A stretch of DNA of 64,000 nt from Eucommia ulmoides (lineage: Eukaryota > Streptophyta > Magnoliopsida > Garryales > Eucommiaceae), in the NCBI GenBank assembly GCA_016647705.1, contig CM028336.1, positions 6,382,048-6,446,047 on the forward strand, in the 5' to 3' direction. The translations under genes were made by a program, and so were the position numbers. How positions within the stretch are numbered: position 1 is the first letter of the stretch; each line of letters opens with the position of its first letter. Below, piece after piece: positions 44,660 to 56,573 of this stretch. The notes below the pieces were generated by a model, which saw only the letters and a list, made by a program, of their open reading frames with translations, made no database searches and had not been told where the DNA came from.

Positions 44660-44822
44660 TACAAATACCAACAAACGAAATCACAAATCTAATGCAATAG
44701 AGAAATAAAATTAAATACCAGAATAAATTGATGATTCGCTGCAGAGAAAACCAAATCAGAATTGTGCGGAAGTCAGATCTGTACGAACATCAACAATCAT
44801 AGTCCTACGGATGCTGAAATTA

Positions 44823-44836
44823 GGCTCTTGATACCA
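44823..44836 (-). other. Copia primer binding site, copy B
   Basis: Minus strand TGGTATCAAGAGCC, one A longer than the usual initiator tRNA-Met site; same variant as in copy A. Confidence 0.75.
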
Positions 44837-45027
44837 TGTTAAGATTAATTAATAACATCAAAAGTTTAGAGAGAAAAGAGATAACGGCTAGGATTTTATT
44901 ATCATTGAAATCAAGAATGCAATCATACAAATGAAAAAAATAGACTTATATAAGAGTACAAAGGAAAACCTAGAAAGCAATTAAAAGACAGTTATACCCT
45001 TACTAAATACTAATAATAATAAACTCT
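44837..45027 (-). repeat. Copia 5' LTR, copy B
   Basis: About 190 bp, ends TTAACA next to the primer site; outer end joins PABN coding sequence. Confidence 0.85.
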
Positions 45028-45942
45028 AATAGAACCAATGTCCCTGGATTAGTTTCGAGAAAGGCGACCGAACCCATGTATGGGCCTTCGATCTCGAAGG
45101 CCTTTATGCCTGGCGCACCAGTCTTCCCTCCATATGGCTATGGGTAAGCTCTGATCTTTTTCTAGTCTCTCCCTGATTGAAATAAAATGAAACTGAAGTA
45201 ATGATTTAAAGAAGTGGAGGATTGTCTGAAATTTTAATGAACCTTACTACTACTGCAATTATTTAGTTCTGATGGACAATTGGAAGGAAGAAAGCATGGA
45301 GCGATACATTTAAAGTTGAAATTTAGTTTTCTCTCGAGGGATGGAAAGTGGGAGTATTTTTTTATTTAGTAATTGTGAGTGATATAAAGTAAGCTATTTA
45401 AGTAATTTGCTTTTCTATCCTTAGAAAGTGCCTAGAAAATATATAGCGTAATGTGAACTCAACAATTTTTTCATTAACATTTGCTCCCATGTTTGGAAAG
45501 ATGAGGTTTCCTGACACCAAACGATTAAAAATCAATGTCTTCCATTTTTTTCTTTTTTCCATTTACCTCTTTTTTCTTCCCACTTTTTTCCATCCTACCA
45601 AACATAGGATAAGAGCCTCCATTCATCTTTGGAATTAAAATATCTCCAACGGCCTTGGTTTTCTCCCACATGAAATATAAAAGGGACTGGTGATCAAGTT
45701 ATAAGTGGGAGAGGAAAAACCTCACAACATGAGCTAGTATTTTGAGGTTGAGAGAAGCCCAAGACCACCGTATACTGGTATCAGAGTCCCTTCCGCATCC
45801 GATGTAGGATAAACCCAACAAACGAATACGTGCTTTTTAAGGTTTTGTTTGGTTTGCGTGTAATTTTTCTTTTGGCGGTTTACTTTCTGTATGCAGAAAG
45901 GTTCCAAGGTTTAGGCGTCCGATGCGATTTAGGCCATACTGA
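45028..45942 (+). pseudogene. PABN-type gene, last two exons, copy B
   Basis: Right of the LTR: ACC AAT GTC CCT GGA gives T-N-V-P-G, then RRPNP and MGLRSRRP. A one-base loss in the CCTTT-ATG stretch (copy A has CCTTTCATG) shifts the frame. Donor TATGG/GTAAGC ends the exon at 45143. The last exon 45897-45942 reads KVPRFRRPMRFRPY and stop, matching the family exactly where copy A has Arg for Lys. This is the C-terminus of a nuclear poly(A)-binding protein, cut off from its RRM by the copia element and by deletion. Confidence 0.75.
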
Positions 45943-46142
45943 TTGCTTGAGCTTGTTCCAACATATGGCCGCTGTGATAAAGAACTTTCATTGTGTTCAA
46001 AACCGATGGTTTAAAATGATGCAGTTTTCATGGTAGACAAACAATCCTTTAGTATTTTTCTCTTTATTTGGAAAGTCCATTTTTATTTCCTGACAATTTC
46101 AACCAAACCCAACCCAACCCAAAAATTTTGGGTTTGATTTTT

Positions 46143-46689
46143 GGAAACGCATTTGGCAAACACAAAACTCAACCCAACCCAACCCAAAAAATAGGAATTG
46201 ATTCTCAAAATTCTAAAGAAACCAGAAACAAAAAAAAAATTGTTTCTTTTTGTGCCCAAAAAACTCAACCCAAAGTTTTCAACTTCTGTCTTTATCTGCC
46301 GGCCGACCACCACCACCCGCCGCTGTCCGGCGACCATCGTCGGCCGTCGCCGTCTCTAGCGACCTTCGCCAGCCACCTCCGCCGCCCCGCCGGCCGTCCG
46401 GCCACCACCGCCGCCGTCGCAGTCTGACACACCGCCGGCGTCGGCATCAGGCCACTGTCCGTCGCCGCCGTCCTGCCGCCGCTAAACACAAAAAAAAAAT
46501 TCAAAAAAAAAAAAATAGTTTTAGGATAAAATCGTTACCAACCACGTTCTGTTCTCAGCACAAAACAAAAATTGTCGTTACCAAACGCAATTCTGTTCCT
46601 AAAATTCTCAACCCAACCCAATTCAACTCAACTCAACCCAACCCATTCCAGTTAAATTCAGAAAAGTAGGAACACTAACCAAACGCCAC
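46143..46689. mobile_element. MITE-like element, copy B
   Basis: Counterpart of 23195-23668, starting GGAAACGCATTTGGCAAAC and ending CTAACCAAACGCCACT, with a CCGCCG core that differs in length from copy A and an added CAACTCAACTCAACCC run. Confidence 0.5.
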
Positions 46690-47979
46690 TTGAATTTCCT
46701 TCCCCCCTTTTTGGCCTTTGTTTTCACCTGAACTTTGCTTTATCCTTTAGAGTGATTTTCCCCCTTTTTTAGAGTAAAATGAAATGGGTTTATTGTACTT
46801 TAGATGCAAATCTTAGTATTATTAACATGTTATTTGAATTTTAAACTATTGCTAATATGAATTAACTACTAGTGACATTGTGGTATGTGCTCTATATGAT
46901 TTTCTCGCTTATCGTATTCTCCTCAATTTTTTGGGTTTTAAAGTTTTTTTAATCTTTTTTAATAATTAATTAAATTTTTAGTCCCTAAACAACTGTTTTT
47001 TAGTTCTTACTGATATTTTTGTTAATCTTATTATGATATAAAAAATACAAATTCAACACTAGTTAATGGAGTTTTTGTCTATGGGGACGACGACGATGGC
47101 TATAGAGACGACGACCATGGCTAATGAAGAAGAGAGAACGAATGAAGAAGACCCACAAAGAAGAGACAACACCGATGAAGAGGACGCGATGGCTTGGGAA
47201 GAAAGTGGAATTGGTCCTCTCATTAGTAATTTTGAAAATGACGAGCATATCTTTCTTTAAGGAGGGAATAGATGAGATATATATAAACAAAAAAAAAAAT
47301 CAAAAAAAATTATTTCTTATTTCTTCAACGATTTGAAGAATCAAATTCAAAATTTTGAGATGGGATGAGGACGAAATTAAATTTGCCAAAACACATTCCC
47401 AAGAACTCAAAGATCATTCTCAAAAAATTAAGAATAGAATGGGATAGAAATACTAAGCAAACGCCACCTTAATCTTTTCATAAAGACACTTGCAATTTCC
47501 TTCATATTTGTGTTTGCATTTTATCATTTATAAATACCTTTAGCACTATTCTCCCAGCTATTTCTTCCGCACATAACAATGTTACGACTATTGTTTCTGT
47601 CTACAAAATCATGCCATACTTGTAAATACATATTAATTAAAAAGAGACCCCAACAAATACAATACAAAAAAAATAGACTAACAAAAGTGATCGCTCAAAT
47701 TTAATACTCTATTTAAATATAAAATATCGTAGTATATTGTATTTAAGTACGGGTGTCGAACTGTTGAAATTTAATATCCTATTTAAGCAAAAAATATTGT
47801 AGTATAGGATGCTTAAGTATGGATGTCGAACCACAGGGATCGGTCTTATAACTATCGATTTTTGAATATTTTTTTTCCTTGACGAAAACGAGTTTAGATT
47901 TTTATTTTGGTTTTAAATAAAAGAAAAATAAATATTCGATTATTTTTCTTTCCTCGACGGAAACGAGTTTAGATTTTGG

Positions 47980-48840
47980 CTTTCGTTTTTAAATAAAAGA
48001 AAAATAAATATTAAATCTACAACATAAAATAAAATAGAGAACCGGGTTAGAAATTGTGAGTTTAGTATTCTGAGTATTATGTTGTTTTCACATTTTCTAT
48101 TCAAATCGGATTTGTGCAAACGAGTGGTTCCAATTACAAATCGGAACTACTCAAAAAAAATTGGATTGTTACTCTCCCGCATGATTTATTTTCAATATTT
48201 AATTCCTACACTACACTAATCTAAGGTGAACTAAAATTTAAGTATAAACTATCCAGACCAATAATCAATCTCCAAGAACATGATTGTGTGATCATTAAAT
48301 CTAGACCACAAGTACAAAATCTAATATTTTAGTAATGATCGGATTTAAACTAAAATCTCTAAAGAACATTTTGATGATAAATCCAATCACAATAATACCA
48401 AAGTAAGAACTAGATTCGTGTCACATCATTGTTACACAATATCCAAAAATAAAATTGAAAAATAAACTACTACATAAACCACAAAAATATCTCACCATAA
48501 TCCTAATCCGATTGAAAAAAAATTTAACCGCTCATCGCCGTGTAGAACGGCATTTTTATGGATATAATTCTCAAAAACACCGTCTTTAGGAACTTGGCTT
48601 CAACATTCAAGAGTATGAGAAAGAGGATAGGCCGAAGAAGAAGAGGAGAATGAAGCCTAAAATCTATCAACCAAAAAACCTCCAACGATTAAAGAAGCCA
48701 CCTAAAAAAAGAATAAGATAAAAATAAAATAAAGAAAAGAAACGCTTCTTCTTGTACCCCTCCACAATCGTGAAATCTTCACCAAAGTGATCAAACCCAT
48801 AAAACCCATTTAATGGGTCCAATGCCATAATTCATGCAAG
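47980..48840. other. 861-bp segment present in B, absent from A
   Basis: In A, GATTTTGG joins GTAAATTTGTTGGG directly at 24958/24959. In B the same two sequences are 861 bp apart. The segment begins with a near-repeat of the preceding TTTTAAATAAAAGAAAAATA, which argues for a deletion in A rather than an insertion in B. No coding signal. Confidence 0.75.
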
Positions 48841-49318
48841 GTAAATTTGTTGGGCCTTTGGCCCAGTGTAATTAACAAAATATAGCAGTTTTGTGCCAAT
48901 TCCAAAACTTACAAAAAAAATAATTAAAATTAATAAAAAAATTACACTAATTTAATTTATTCAAAAAGATTAACAAAACTTAATTTAATAAATTTCAAAT
49001 TATGTAAATTATAATATTAAACAAACTTCAATATCATATCATTACTCAAGGGTACACTATGTTTTTATTGATTTCGGGAAGTGACAATTTAGCGTCAATC
49101 GAAAAACTAAAATAAATCATACATAAAATAAAAAAAAATTAAGTTGTAACTACCGGACACAAATGTTGGATATCAATTATCACAAACCAATCTCCTGAAT
49201 TAAATTTACTAGAGTATATGATTCCTATAGATATATCCATATAAGAACTAATGAAGACGGAACGGAGATGTTTTTTTTTTTTTTTTTAAAGGCAAAAGCA
49301 ACCGAAACAGGAACCTTA

Positions 49319-50008
49319 GGCCCCGTTTGGTAACCATTTCCATTCTAGAAATTTCCATTTCATTCCCAGATTTTTGGGAATTCTGTTTGGAAATAGCGTT
49401 TGGTAATTTTTGTTTTCGTTTCCATTTCATTCTCATTTGAGAATTGTGTCCACTTTTTTCTTAAGAAATGAGAAACAAAAAAAAGGTTGTTTCTCATTAT
49501 TTCCATTCAATTCCCAAAACACATGGTTACTATTCACCTACCGGCCGACCACCGCCGGCCATCTCCGGCGACCGTCGCCGGTCACCGTCCGGCCGGAAAT
49601 TTTCCGGCCACTTCCGGGAGTCGCCGGCGACGGCGCCATTGTCTTCCGGCCGGCGTCGCCGGGCCACCGCCGTTCCGTCATTGCCGACGCCACCGCCGTC
49701 TGGTCATCGCCGGTGGGGGGCCACCGCCGTCTCCGACACCGGAGCACTGCCTGCGGCCGGTGCCGGAGCACCACCGTCGCCGGCGCCGGAGCACCGCCGG
49801 CCGGCCGGCGACGGCGCCACTGCCGTCAGGCCAAAAAAAAAAAAAAGATTTTAGGATAAAATCGTTACCAAACACAATTCCCTTCCCAAAACAAAAAAAA
49901 AATTATCGTTACCAAACGCGATTCTACTCCCAAAAAGAAAAACAAAATTCCCATCCCATTCCCATCCCACTGCTGGAATGGAAACAGAAATGGTTACCAA
50001 ACGCCACT
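49319..50008. mobile_element. PIF/Harbinger-like MITE, only in B
   Basis: 690 bp inserted at TTA: copy A reads CCTTAATAATCC, copy B has TTA (49316-49318), the element, then TTA (50009-50011). Ends are GGCCCCGTTTGGTAACC and the inverse of GGTTACCAAACGCCACT. The 3-bp TTA/TAA duplication and GGCC..GTTTGG ends fit Tourist/Harbinger MITEs. Core is rich in GCCGGCGACC words and encodes nothing credible. Confidence 0.8.
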
Positions 50009-50108
50009 TTAATAATCCCTCAAGAAGGAAAAATAGTCCAACGTGTATGTAATTAATAATAAATAGAAGCACAAAAATAAAACTTGATAATATAGAAGAA
50101 GACCACCT

Positions 50109-50509
50109 TCAACGGTTAGCCTTTTGCAACCCTCTCAATCTCATCTTTCTTCTTAATTGCATAGCCATTGGAAGATCCTCTGGCGGTGTTAATGAGCTCG
50201 TCAGCAAGACATTCAACAATGGTTTGATGCTCCTGAAAGCGCTCTCACGAGCACCGGTTGTGGGAAGATATATCGCCTGATTCACACGTCTCAACGGTGA
50301 AATATCAACCGCCTGACGTCTCACAATTCCACCTGAACTATTTCTAGTCGCATCTTCTCTTGGTCCACTGTTAATGACAGCGTCAACAATGACTTGAATG
50401 GAGTTCAGGTCAGTCAACAAGTGGATGACACCATCGAGCATGACACCAATGTGAACCTTGTCTTGGTTTGGATTTTTGGATTCTCGGTAACAATTCCAGC
50501 AACTTCCAT
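50109..50509 (-). pseudogene. Rearranged RPS5 (uS7) retrocopy, copy B
   Basis: Same fusion, same one-base loss and one-base gain as copy A (25531-25931). ATG at 50509; C-terminal motifs INSGPREDATR, VRRQAVDISPLRRVNQAIY and KANR end. Shared lesions show it was already dead before the A/B duplication. Confidence 0.8.
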
Positions 50510-50526
50510 GGCTATTCAACCGATTA

Positions 50527-50528
<2 letters not shown>

Positions 50529-50560
<32 letters not shown>
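50529..50560. repeat. (CT)n microsatellite ahead of RPS5 start, copy B
   Basis: CT tract slightly longer than in copy A. Confidence 0.85.
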
Positions 50561-50562
<2 letters not shown>

Positions 50563-51739
50563 ACGGAAATGTTGAGTACAAAATATTGATTGTAGGCTAA
50601 ACAAACTCCATGAACATGTTAAACTAACGACTATCTCCCTTTCATCACTAAATATCAAACAAAATACATTTTCGATATCCTAAACTATTTAACTATCCCG
50701 AACACCGGAGTGATAAAAAAAAACATCAATGCAGAAATTCCAGAAATTAAGATGAAAAATATTCTCAAACGTAACTGAAAACGCACCACCATAATCATTT
50801 ACATAAATATTACCATTTAAATCAAAAGTTGACAACAACTATTCCTAATTTCTACTTAGGTACACCATATAGACCATATTCATTTAAAAAAAAAAAAAAA
50901 AAGATTAAATCCATTGCTATGGTCACCAAATAGAAAAACTAAGGTATTGTCTTATCCTAATAAAAATTAAGGTGAACTACCAGACCAACGCGGAAGCAGA
51001 CAACCAAAATAGAACGTAAAGCAACAAGGCATAAATGTTGGAGACCTTCCTGTTGAGGCCATCGATGCTTACAGAAAAATCAGGAATATAGTTGACTACC
51101 AATAAGGCATACAGCACTGAAGTACATGACACCGTAAAACTCATCATATACCGGGATAAAAATGTCCACCCCCTCGTTAGTGACCGCATGGTAACAAACG
51201 TCATCCCCATTCCCAAAATATACATCAACGTGCACACCCTGATGATGTAGAATGTAAGGGGGAGTCATCCGGGATGATAAATTAGATCTACACTACTAAT
51301 TAAAGTGCTAGGTTTTTTTACCTCCTTTATAATGTTTTCAAAGCTACACATGACGGTAAATGGGATAGCCATTAATGCTAGGTACATCGTCTGAAGTATG
51401 GTAATCTTCTTTATTTCAATTTCGTCTGTCAAAATGGGCTGAGCGTCGTCACGGATACTGATATTTATGGCCTGAAAATTGTAATTAATAAGAAAAATCA
51501 GGAAATAGAAACACGAAAACAAACGGGCCTAAAAATTTCATTTCGGCTTAAAGCTATTGGGTGAGCGTTTTTTTTTTGTATACCCACGAGTTCGTGTTTC
51601 CACACTCACACAAGATTCATTTACACGCGTGAGACTAATCTCGTTTGAAATGCCTGGCTATTTTTCGCAGGTTGGAACCTTGAGCTCCTTACCACTTTGA
51701 GATGTTCTCTCTATTCTGTATCTAATGCAGAAAGCCATC

Positions 51740-52400
51740 GCCTTCTCTTTCATCCAGTAAAACCCTAGGCTTCAGCATAAGGTTCAGCCATGGAAGACGA
51801 GAAGGGAAGTATATACAGGGCTTTCAGAAAGATAAAGAGGAAGGGTTGCCTTGTGCAGCAAATCCATATGGAATTATGGATCATCGGATAAATTAAGAGC
51901 TGTTCTTAACTATCACGGAACGTCTTTTTTTCTGAAGACTGAAATAAAGGATTCCTTTGGAACACAAGGAATATTTCATTATGAATTAAGGCATAAAAAA
52001 CCTCAACGCTATGGAATGAATCGATGGAAAAACTGGTTAAGAGGGCATTATCAATACGATTTATCTCAGATTAGATGGTCGCGATTAATACCAAAAAAAT
52101 GGCGAAATAGAGTCAATCGACGCCGTACGGCTCAAAAGCAAAATCAATATTTAACTAAATGAGCAATCATATGTTAGATTACTACACAAGGGCAAAATAG
52201 GGGGCAAGAAAAATCATGTAGGAAATCTTAGTTCAGAATCTAGGAAACAAAAGATTGAGAGAGATATATGGCTAAAAGACAGTAAAAATAAAGATTTAAA
52301 AAATGTTAGATGCATCAAAGACCGAAAGAAGGGGAGCAAAAGATTCGGGAGGAGATTGGGGAATAATGTGCAAGTTATTTTTATAGAGTAGTGTATTTTT
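51740..52400 (+). other. Unidentified coding-like fragment split by the plastid insert
   Basis: Counterpart of 27150-27550: ATG at 51790 (MEDEKGSIYRAFRK) left of the insert, [13 protein letters not shown] right of it. Confidence 0.3.
51886..52156 (+). other. ycf1: Plastid DNA insert (NUPT), ycf1-like
   Basis: 271 bp absent from copy A (GGATCATC/AAATGAGC there). It encodes an uninterrupted stretch including [57 protein letters not shown] and [21 protein letters not shown] recognise this as plastid Ycf1 (Tic214), a very large inner-envelope protein; gene name from memory, so moderately sure. It covers under a tenth of that protein, has no start, and is unlikely to be expressed. The open frame suggests a young insert. 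Confidence 0.7.
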
Positions 52401-53169
52401 GGGGACTCCTTCTCCAAATTGAATTCATAATTTTCTTAGGAAATTTGTGCTTTAAAAATTACAAGTGAATCCACGAAGTAGAAAAACAGAGAGATAGATG
52501 TTGGTCATTTCTTTATTTAATTTTTCCAAAATCAAAAAGTCACTCTAACCCAAATAGGCATTTATTTTGGTCATTTCTTTATTTAATTTTTCTTTGTTTA
52601 AAATTAAAATATAAATAACTACTATTTTGTTTACTCCCACCCCGCCCATTAATAAATTGTTAATACTTGAGATTCATTTGTTTGATTAACCCCGTCAACC
52701 CCATGTGATTTTGATGACCAAATGCTTGGTTACATTAGAATTGGTTGAATTTTGTTACTTGTTTCAAATGAGACCATATATTTAAATTTTGTTTCAATCA
52801 AGTCCCTTCATTTTTAATTTGTATCAATTTAAGCCCTTGTCAATTTAAAAATAAATTAGATTTCAACTATAGAAATTAAATTAAAAACCAATTTTAAAAA
52901 AAATAATTAAAAGTCCAATTACTATTATTACCCACTCAATTAAATAACCCAATAATTTAAACCCACTTAAAAAATAATTTTAATTAAATAAACAAATGCA
53001 CTTAAACCTACTAAATATTTGCTCAAACCCAACCCACTCTAATTCTTAATTACAAAATATAACCCACCCCCAAAACAACCCACCCTTTCCTATCAGAGAG
53101 AGAACACCGGTGTGGCATTTGTGGGTGGATGTCTGTGTGTGTTTGAGAGAGAGAGAGAGAGAGAGAGAC

Positions 53170-53386
53170 CTCAATGTTGGGGCTCCTCGCGATCCCCTGC
53201 TCGAGAGAGACCTAGCTCGCCTCCTGGATGTGACTCGTCTCCTGGTGAAGCACCTGGATGTTCATCTCCTCGTCGTCAACCTCCTGGATTTCAGGCCTCT
53301 GCCCCTCTTCCTCCTGGATGTCAGGCAAATCGTGAAAAAATTGTGACTAATTTACAAAGAATCGAGGTATGGTATATTGGCATTGT

Positions 53387-53425
<39 letters not shown>

Positions 53426-53874
53426 AGAGAGAGAGAGAGAGAGACCTGACTGTTGGGGTTCCTCGCGATCCCCTGCTCGAGAGAGACCTGGCTCTCTTCC
53501 TGAATATACCTCGTCTCCTGGTGAAGCACCTGGATGCTCCTCTCCTCGTCGTCAACCTCCTGGATTTCAGGCCTCTGCCCCTCCTCCTCCTGAATGTCAG
53601 GCAGATCGTGAAAAATTTGTGACTGATTTACAAAGAATCGAGGTATGGCATATTGGCATTGTGTGTGTGTGAGAGAGAGAGAGAAAGAGAGAGAGACCTG
53701 ACTGTTGGGGCTCCTCGCGATCCCCTGCTCGAGAGAGACCTGACTCTCCTCCTGGATGTGCCTCGTCTCCTGGTGAAGCACCTGGATGTTCCTCTCCTCG
53801 TCATCAACCTCCTGGATTTCAGGGCTCTACCCCTCATCCTCCTGGATGTCAGGCATATCGTGAAAAAATTGTGA
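53170..53874 (-). repeat. Three tandem 177-nt exon units, copy B
   Basis: Exons 53874-53698, 53622-53446 and 53346-53170 with CT/CA-tract introns whose lengths vary because the GT and GA runs differ. Confidence 0.8.
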
Positions 53875-53914
53875 CTGATTTACAAAGAATCGAGGTATGG
53901 CATATTGGCATTGT

Positions 53915-53962
<48 letters not shown>

Positions 53963-54140
53963 AAGAGACCTTAGGGCTCCTGGGTTTCACGATCCCCTCT
54001 TCCTGTTGAAGCTCCAGAATGTCCTCCTCCACCAAAGGGTCAGGGCTCTGCCTCTCCTCCTCCACCAAAGGGTCAGGGCTTTGCCTCTCCTTCGTCAATG
54101 AACTTGCCTCCGCCGCCGAAGACGTTCCACCGGAAATCAT

Positions 54141-54917
54141 CCCCGTCACTGATGAAAATGCCGGAACAGAGAGCTAGAGAGAGAGAGAGAGTGTGAGCGC
54201 TAGAAATTTGCTCTGAGTGTTTGGGTCTCCTACATGATGTTAATAGCTTGACTTCCCTGGCTTTCATTTTCCCTCTTTCCATTTTTGGGTCTGTTCACAA
54301 TTTTTCCATGCTCGCGACTCAGACCCTATACTTGGAAGAGTTATTGATGCATTGCAATGACCCTATACTCGTAAAAATAATATGATCTATTTTTTTATTT
54401 ATTTTTTATTAAATGGTTAATATGTAATGCCGAAATTGTATAAGAAAAAGAAGTTGCAGAAGATTGCTATGACCTTTAGCATATCGCCAATATTACAAAC
54501 AAATGTTCCAGGAACCGAAACAGTCGAGATCCACTCTCCACACAGATTTCTCACCTTCAACAAGTCAGAATGAATTGAATTAGTGTTTCTGTTCCCAGAT
54601 TTATGTTTCTATTTTTGTCAAAAGGCCTGTAAAATCCAACAAAAGGCAGCCAAATTACAATTGATCATCTAATGCATTGTATGTTTACGGCCCATTTGGT
54701 TGTTTAAATTATCTCATTTTTTATAAATTGATCTGTATATTATTCATTTTACCAATGATTTAATCAAATTTACATACTCTGATTTAATTAAATTTATGTA
54801 AACTTTCAAAGGCACCCAATGCATTACATTTGCAGTATTCATGTGGGATAGGTAAATAGGAGATTGAAGTGCAAATAACACTCCTTTTATAAGGAAACAA
54901 AAAACAAGTATAAATGA
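54141..54917. promoter_or_regulatory. Divergent intergenic region, copy B
   Basis: Counterpart of 29270-30053. GA-rich near the copy-B start; no TATA box could be assigned. Confidence 0.35.
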
Positions 54918-55187
54918 GAGATTCCCGAAGAAGGAGACATGGATACGGATGTCGATATGGTTAGGGCGGACGCGGATGAGGATGATCCTAACCCCAAGGT
55001 TTCGTTTGTTTTGACTTTTCTCTTGTTTTGATTCTAGCTCTGTTTAATTTTATTTTTGGTTGTGTTTTGGGATTTTTCGAGTAGGATTTGGAGGATATGA
55101 AGAAGAGACTCAAGAAGACTGAAGACGAAGCTGGCACTCTTCGGGAAATGCAGGCCAAAGTCGAGAAAGAAATGGGCGTTGTTTCAG
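54918..55187 (+). pseudogene. PABN-type gene, 5' fragment (two exons), copy B
   Basis: Counterpart of 30054-30323. Begins EIPEEGDMDTDVDM; exon 1 ends 54998; exon 2 is 55085-55187 and reads [19 protein letters not shown] then [14 protein letters not shown], closer to the family than copy A. Followed by about 420 bp of shared intron to 55606; no RRM follows. Confidence 0.75.
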
Positions 55188-55605
55188 GTTCAACTTTCTT
55201 CTCCCTCTCACTCACACTATGCATATTAATTATACATCCAAAGTTTGGCAATTCGGGGGACTAATTGTTAATTAGTTGATTGATGTGAGATGATTAAAAA
55301 TTTTGTTGCTTTTTGACCTTCCTCGAATGTACAAATATAGATTCAAATGAGACAGCTAGATATAGAGTGGATAACGTCCACTTTGATAATTTGTAATGAG
55401 TAGAGTTCCAATCTAGGTAGGATCAGTGTATTAATGTCGAAAATAGCGTTAATGGTTTTAAGGATTGAATGTCTAAGCGTAAACTTTTTCAAACTTCATA
55501 AACTAATTACCTAGAAATCAACACTAATTACCTAGAAATCAACACGAGAAAATGCTAACATACGCGATTTGTCATGTATTTCGATTCTAGATCTATATTT
55601 GGAAC

Positions 55606-56340
55606 TTGGTTTCATATTACTCTTTATTTTTTGGACATGGGAGCAGCCTTTCTTAAAGACAAATATTATCTTTTTAATAATCTTGCCTCCTTGGAGAGAT
55701 TTTCAAGGAATTTGGAGATAATGAGGTTATTTATGAACTTAGGTATTCTCGAGGAACTTCGACTTTGTTTTACAAGGAACTTCTTTTGGTTGGTTACCTG
55801 AAGCAAGCCAAAGATCATATTGTTTTTGGTCTATTTGCTGCTTTCTGTATTGGAGCTTGAAGAAGGATATGTTATGCTTCATGAACATGTGCAATAGAAG
55901 TTTGGGGATATCTTTATCCAATAATGTGCTTGAAAAATTCTCCATCCATAAACAAATACAGGCAACTTATTAAGGCTTGTTATTTGTATATTTTCTTTCT
56001 ATGTGATGAACCATTCCCTCCCCGTGATTCTTAATTATTTTTGTCCTTCTCTTATCAAATCTTCACTGTCTATTCCCCTTCGTTACAAACATGCAAAAAA
56101 TTCCCATTTTACGAATCATTTTTACACAATTATTTCTAGATTTTGAGTTTCTGTTCGGAGTCTTTTGGAAAAAAAATAATAAACATATTTCACCAAAGTG
56201 TTTAAATCACCATCTAGAGATTGTGATATTTAATGTAATCAGTGTGGGCTTCACTATATTTTATTTTGCGAGGACAGATCGGCATCAGAATAAATAGAAA
56301 ATGAATATATTTTCAGTTATATGAATAAAAGAAAAAAAAA
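55606..56340 (+). other. Unidentified coding-like stretch right of B
   Basis: Where A and B diverge. 55574-55801 is an open frame (LDMGAAFLKDKYYLFNNLAS) and 55800-55970 has another (FCCFLYWSLKKDMLCFMNM). Codon composition looks coding-like, but I cannot name a family; may be a decayed gene. Confidence 0.3.
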
Positions 56341-56573
56341 AACTAAGGTTGTGTAAATATAGCCCATTTGCACATTTCCAAGGTCTAATGACGCAATCTA
56401 CAGTGCATTAATAGCATATGTTCTACTTGCACAAGAAGCTCCTAAGGAAACAATTGAAATTCACAATTCCAAAATTAATTATTAGAGAGAGAGAGTTCTT
56501 TACATATTAATTAGTCATTAAAAAATAAATTTATGAAACATGATGTTCAAAAATATAAATACACAAGGTTTAT

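Larger units (their letters stand above)
40301..45027 (-). mobile_element. Ty1/copia retrotransposon, full length, decayed
   Basis: 4.7 kb with ~190-bp LTRs (40301-40490 and 44837-45027), primer binding site, gag, protease, integrase, reverse transcriptase and RNase H in copia order on the minus strand. Flanks are AAGAG on the left and AATAG on the right, a possible 5-bp duplication with one mismatch. It is inserted within a PABN coding exon. The two LTRs differ at about a dozen positions by eye. It has nonsense codons and frameshifts and cannot be autonomous. Confidence 0.9.
45943..50108. other. Noncoding left half of duplicated unit B
   Basis: Counterpart of 22998-25530 with two extra segments (47980-48840 and 49319-50008). 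No convincing gene. Confidence 0.6.
50923..54140 (-). pseudogene. Cluster gene copy B, three in-frame stops
   Basis: Same five-exon plan as copy A: exon 1 54140-53970 (57 codons), 177-nt exons 53874-53698, 53622-53446 and 53346-53170, last exon from 51471 after TTTTCAG/GCC. Exon 1 has the motif ERQSPDPLVEE twice in tandem, against once in A. The third 177-nt exon is open here (it has the stop in A). The first 177-nt exon has a TAG in the EDEG/SPEIQ stretch (near 53828). The last exon has TGA in place of Arg after HPG (near 51269) and TAG in place of Trp after SASALVW. Three separate stops make it a pseudogene. Confidence 0.65.

Noticed and set aside
53110-54101. Similar plus-strand open frames in copy B
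   Set aside because: Same reason as in copy A; antisense shadows of the 177-nt exons.
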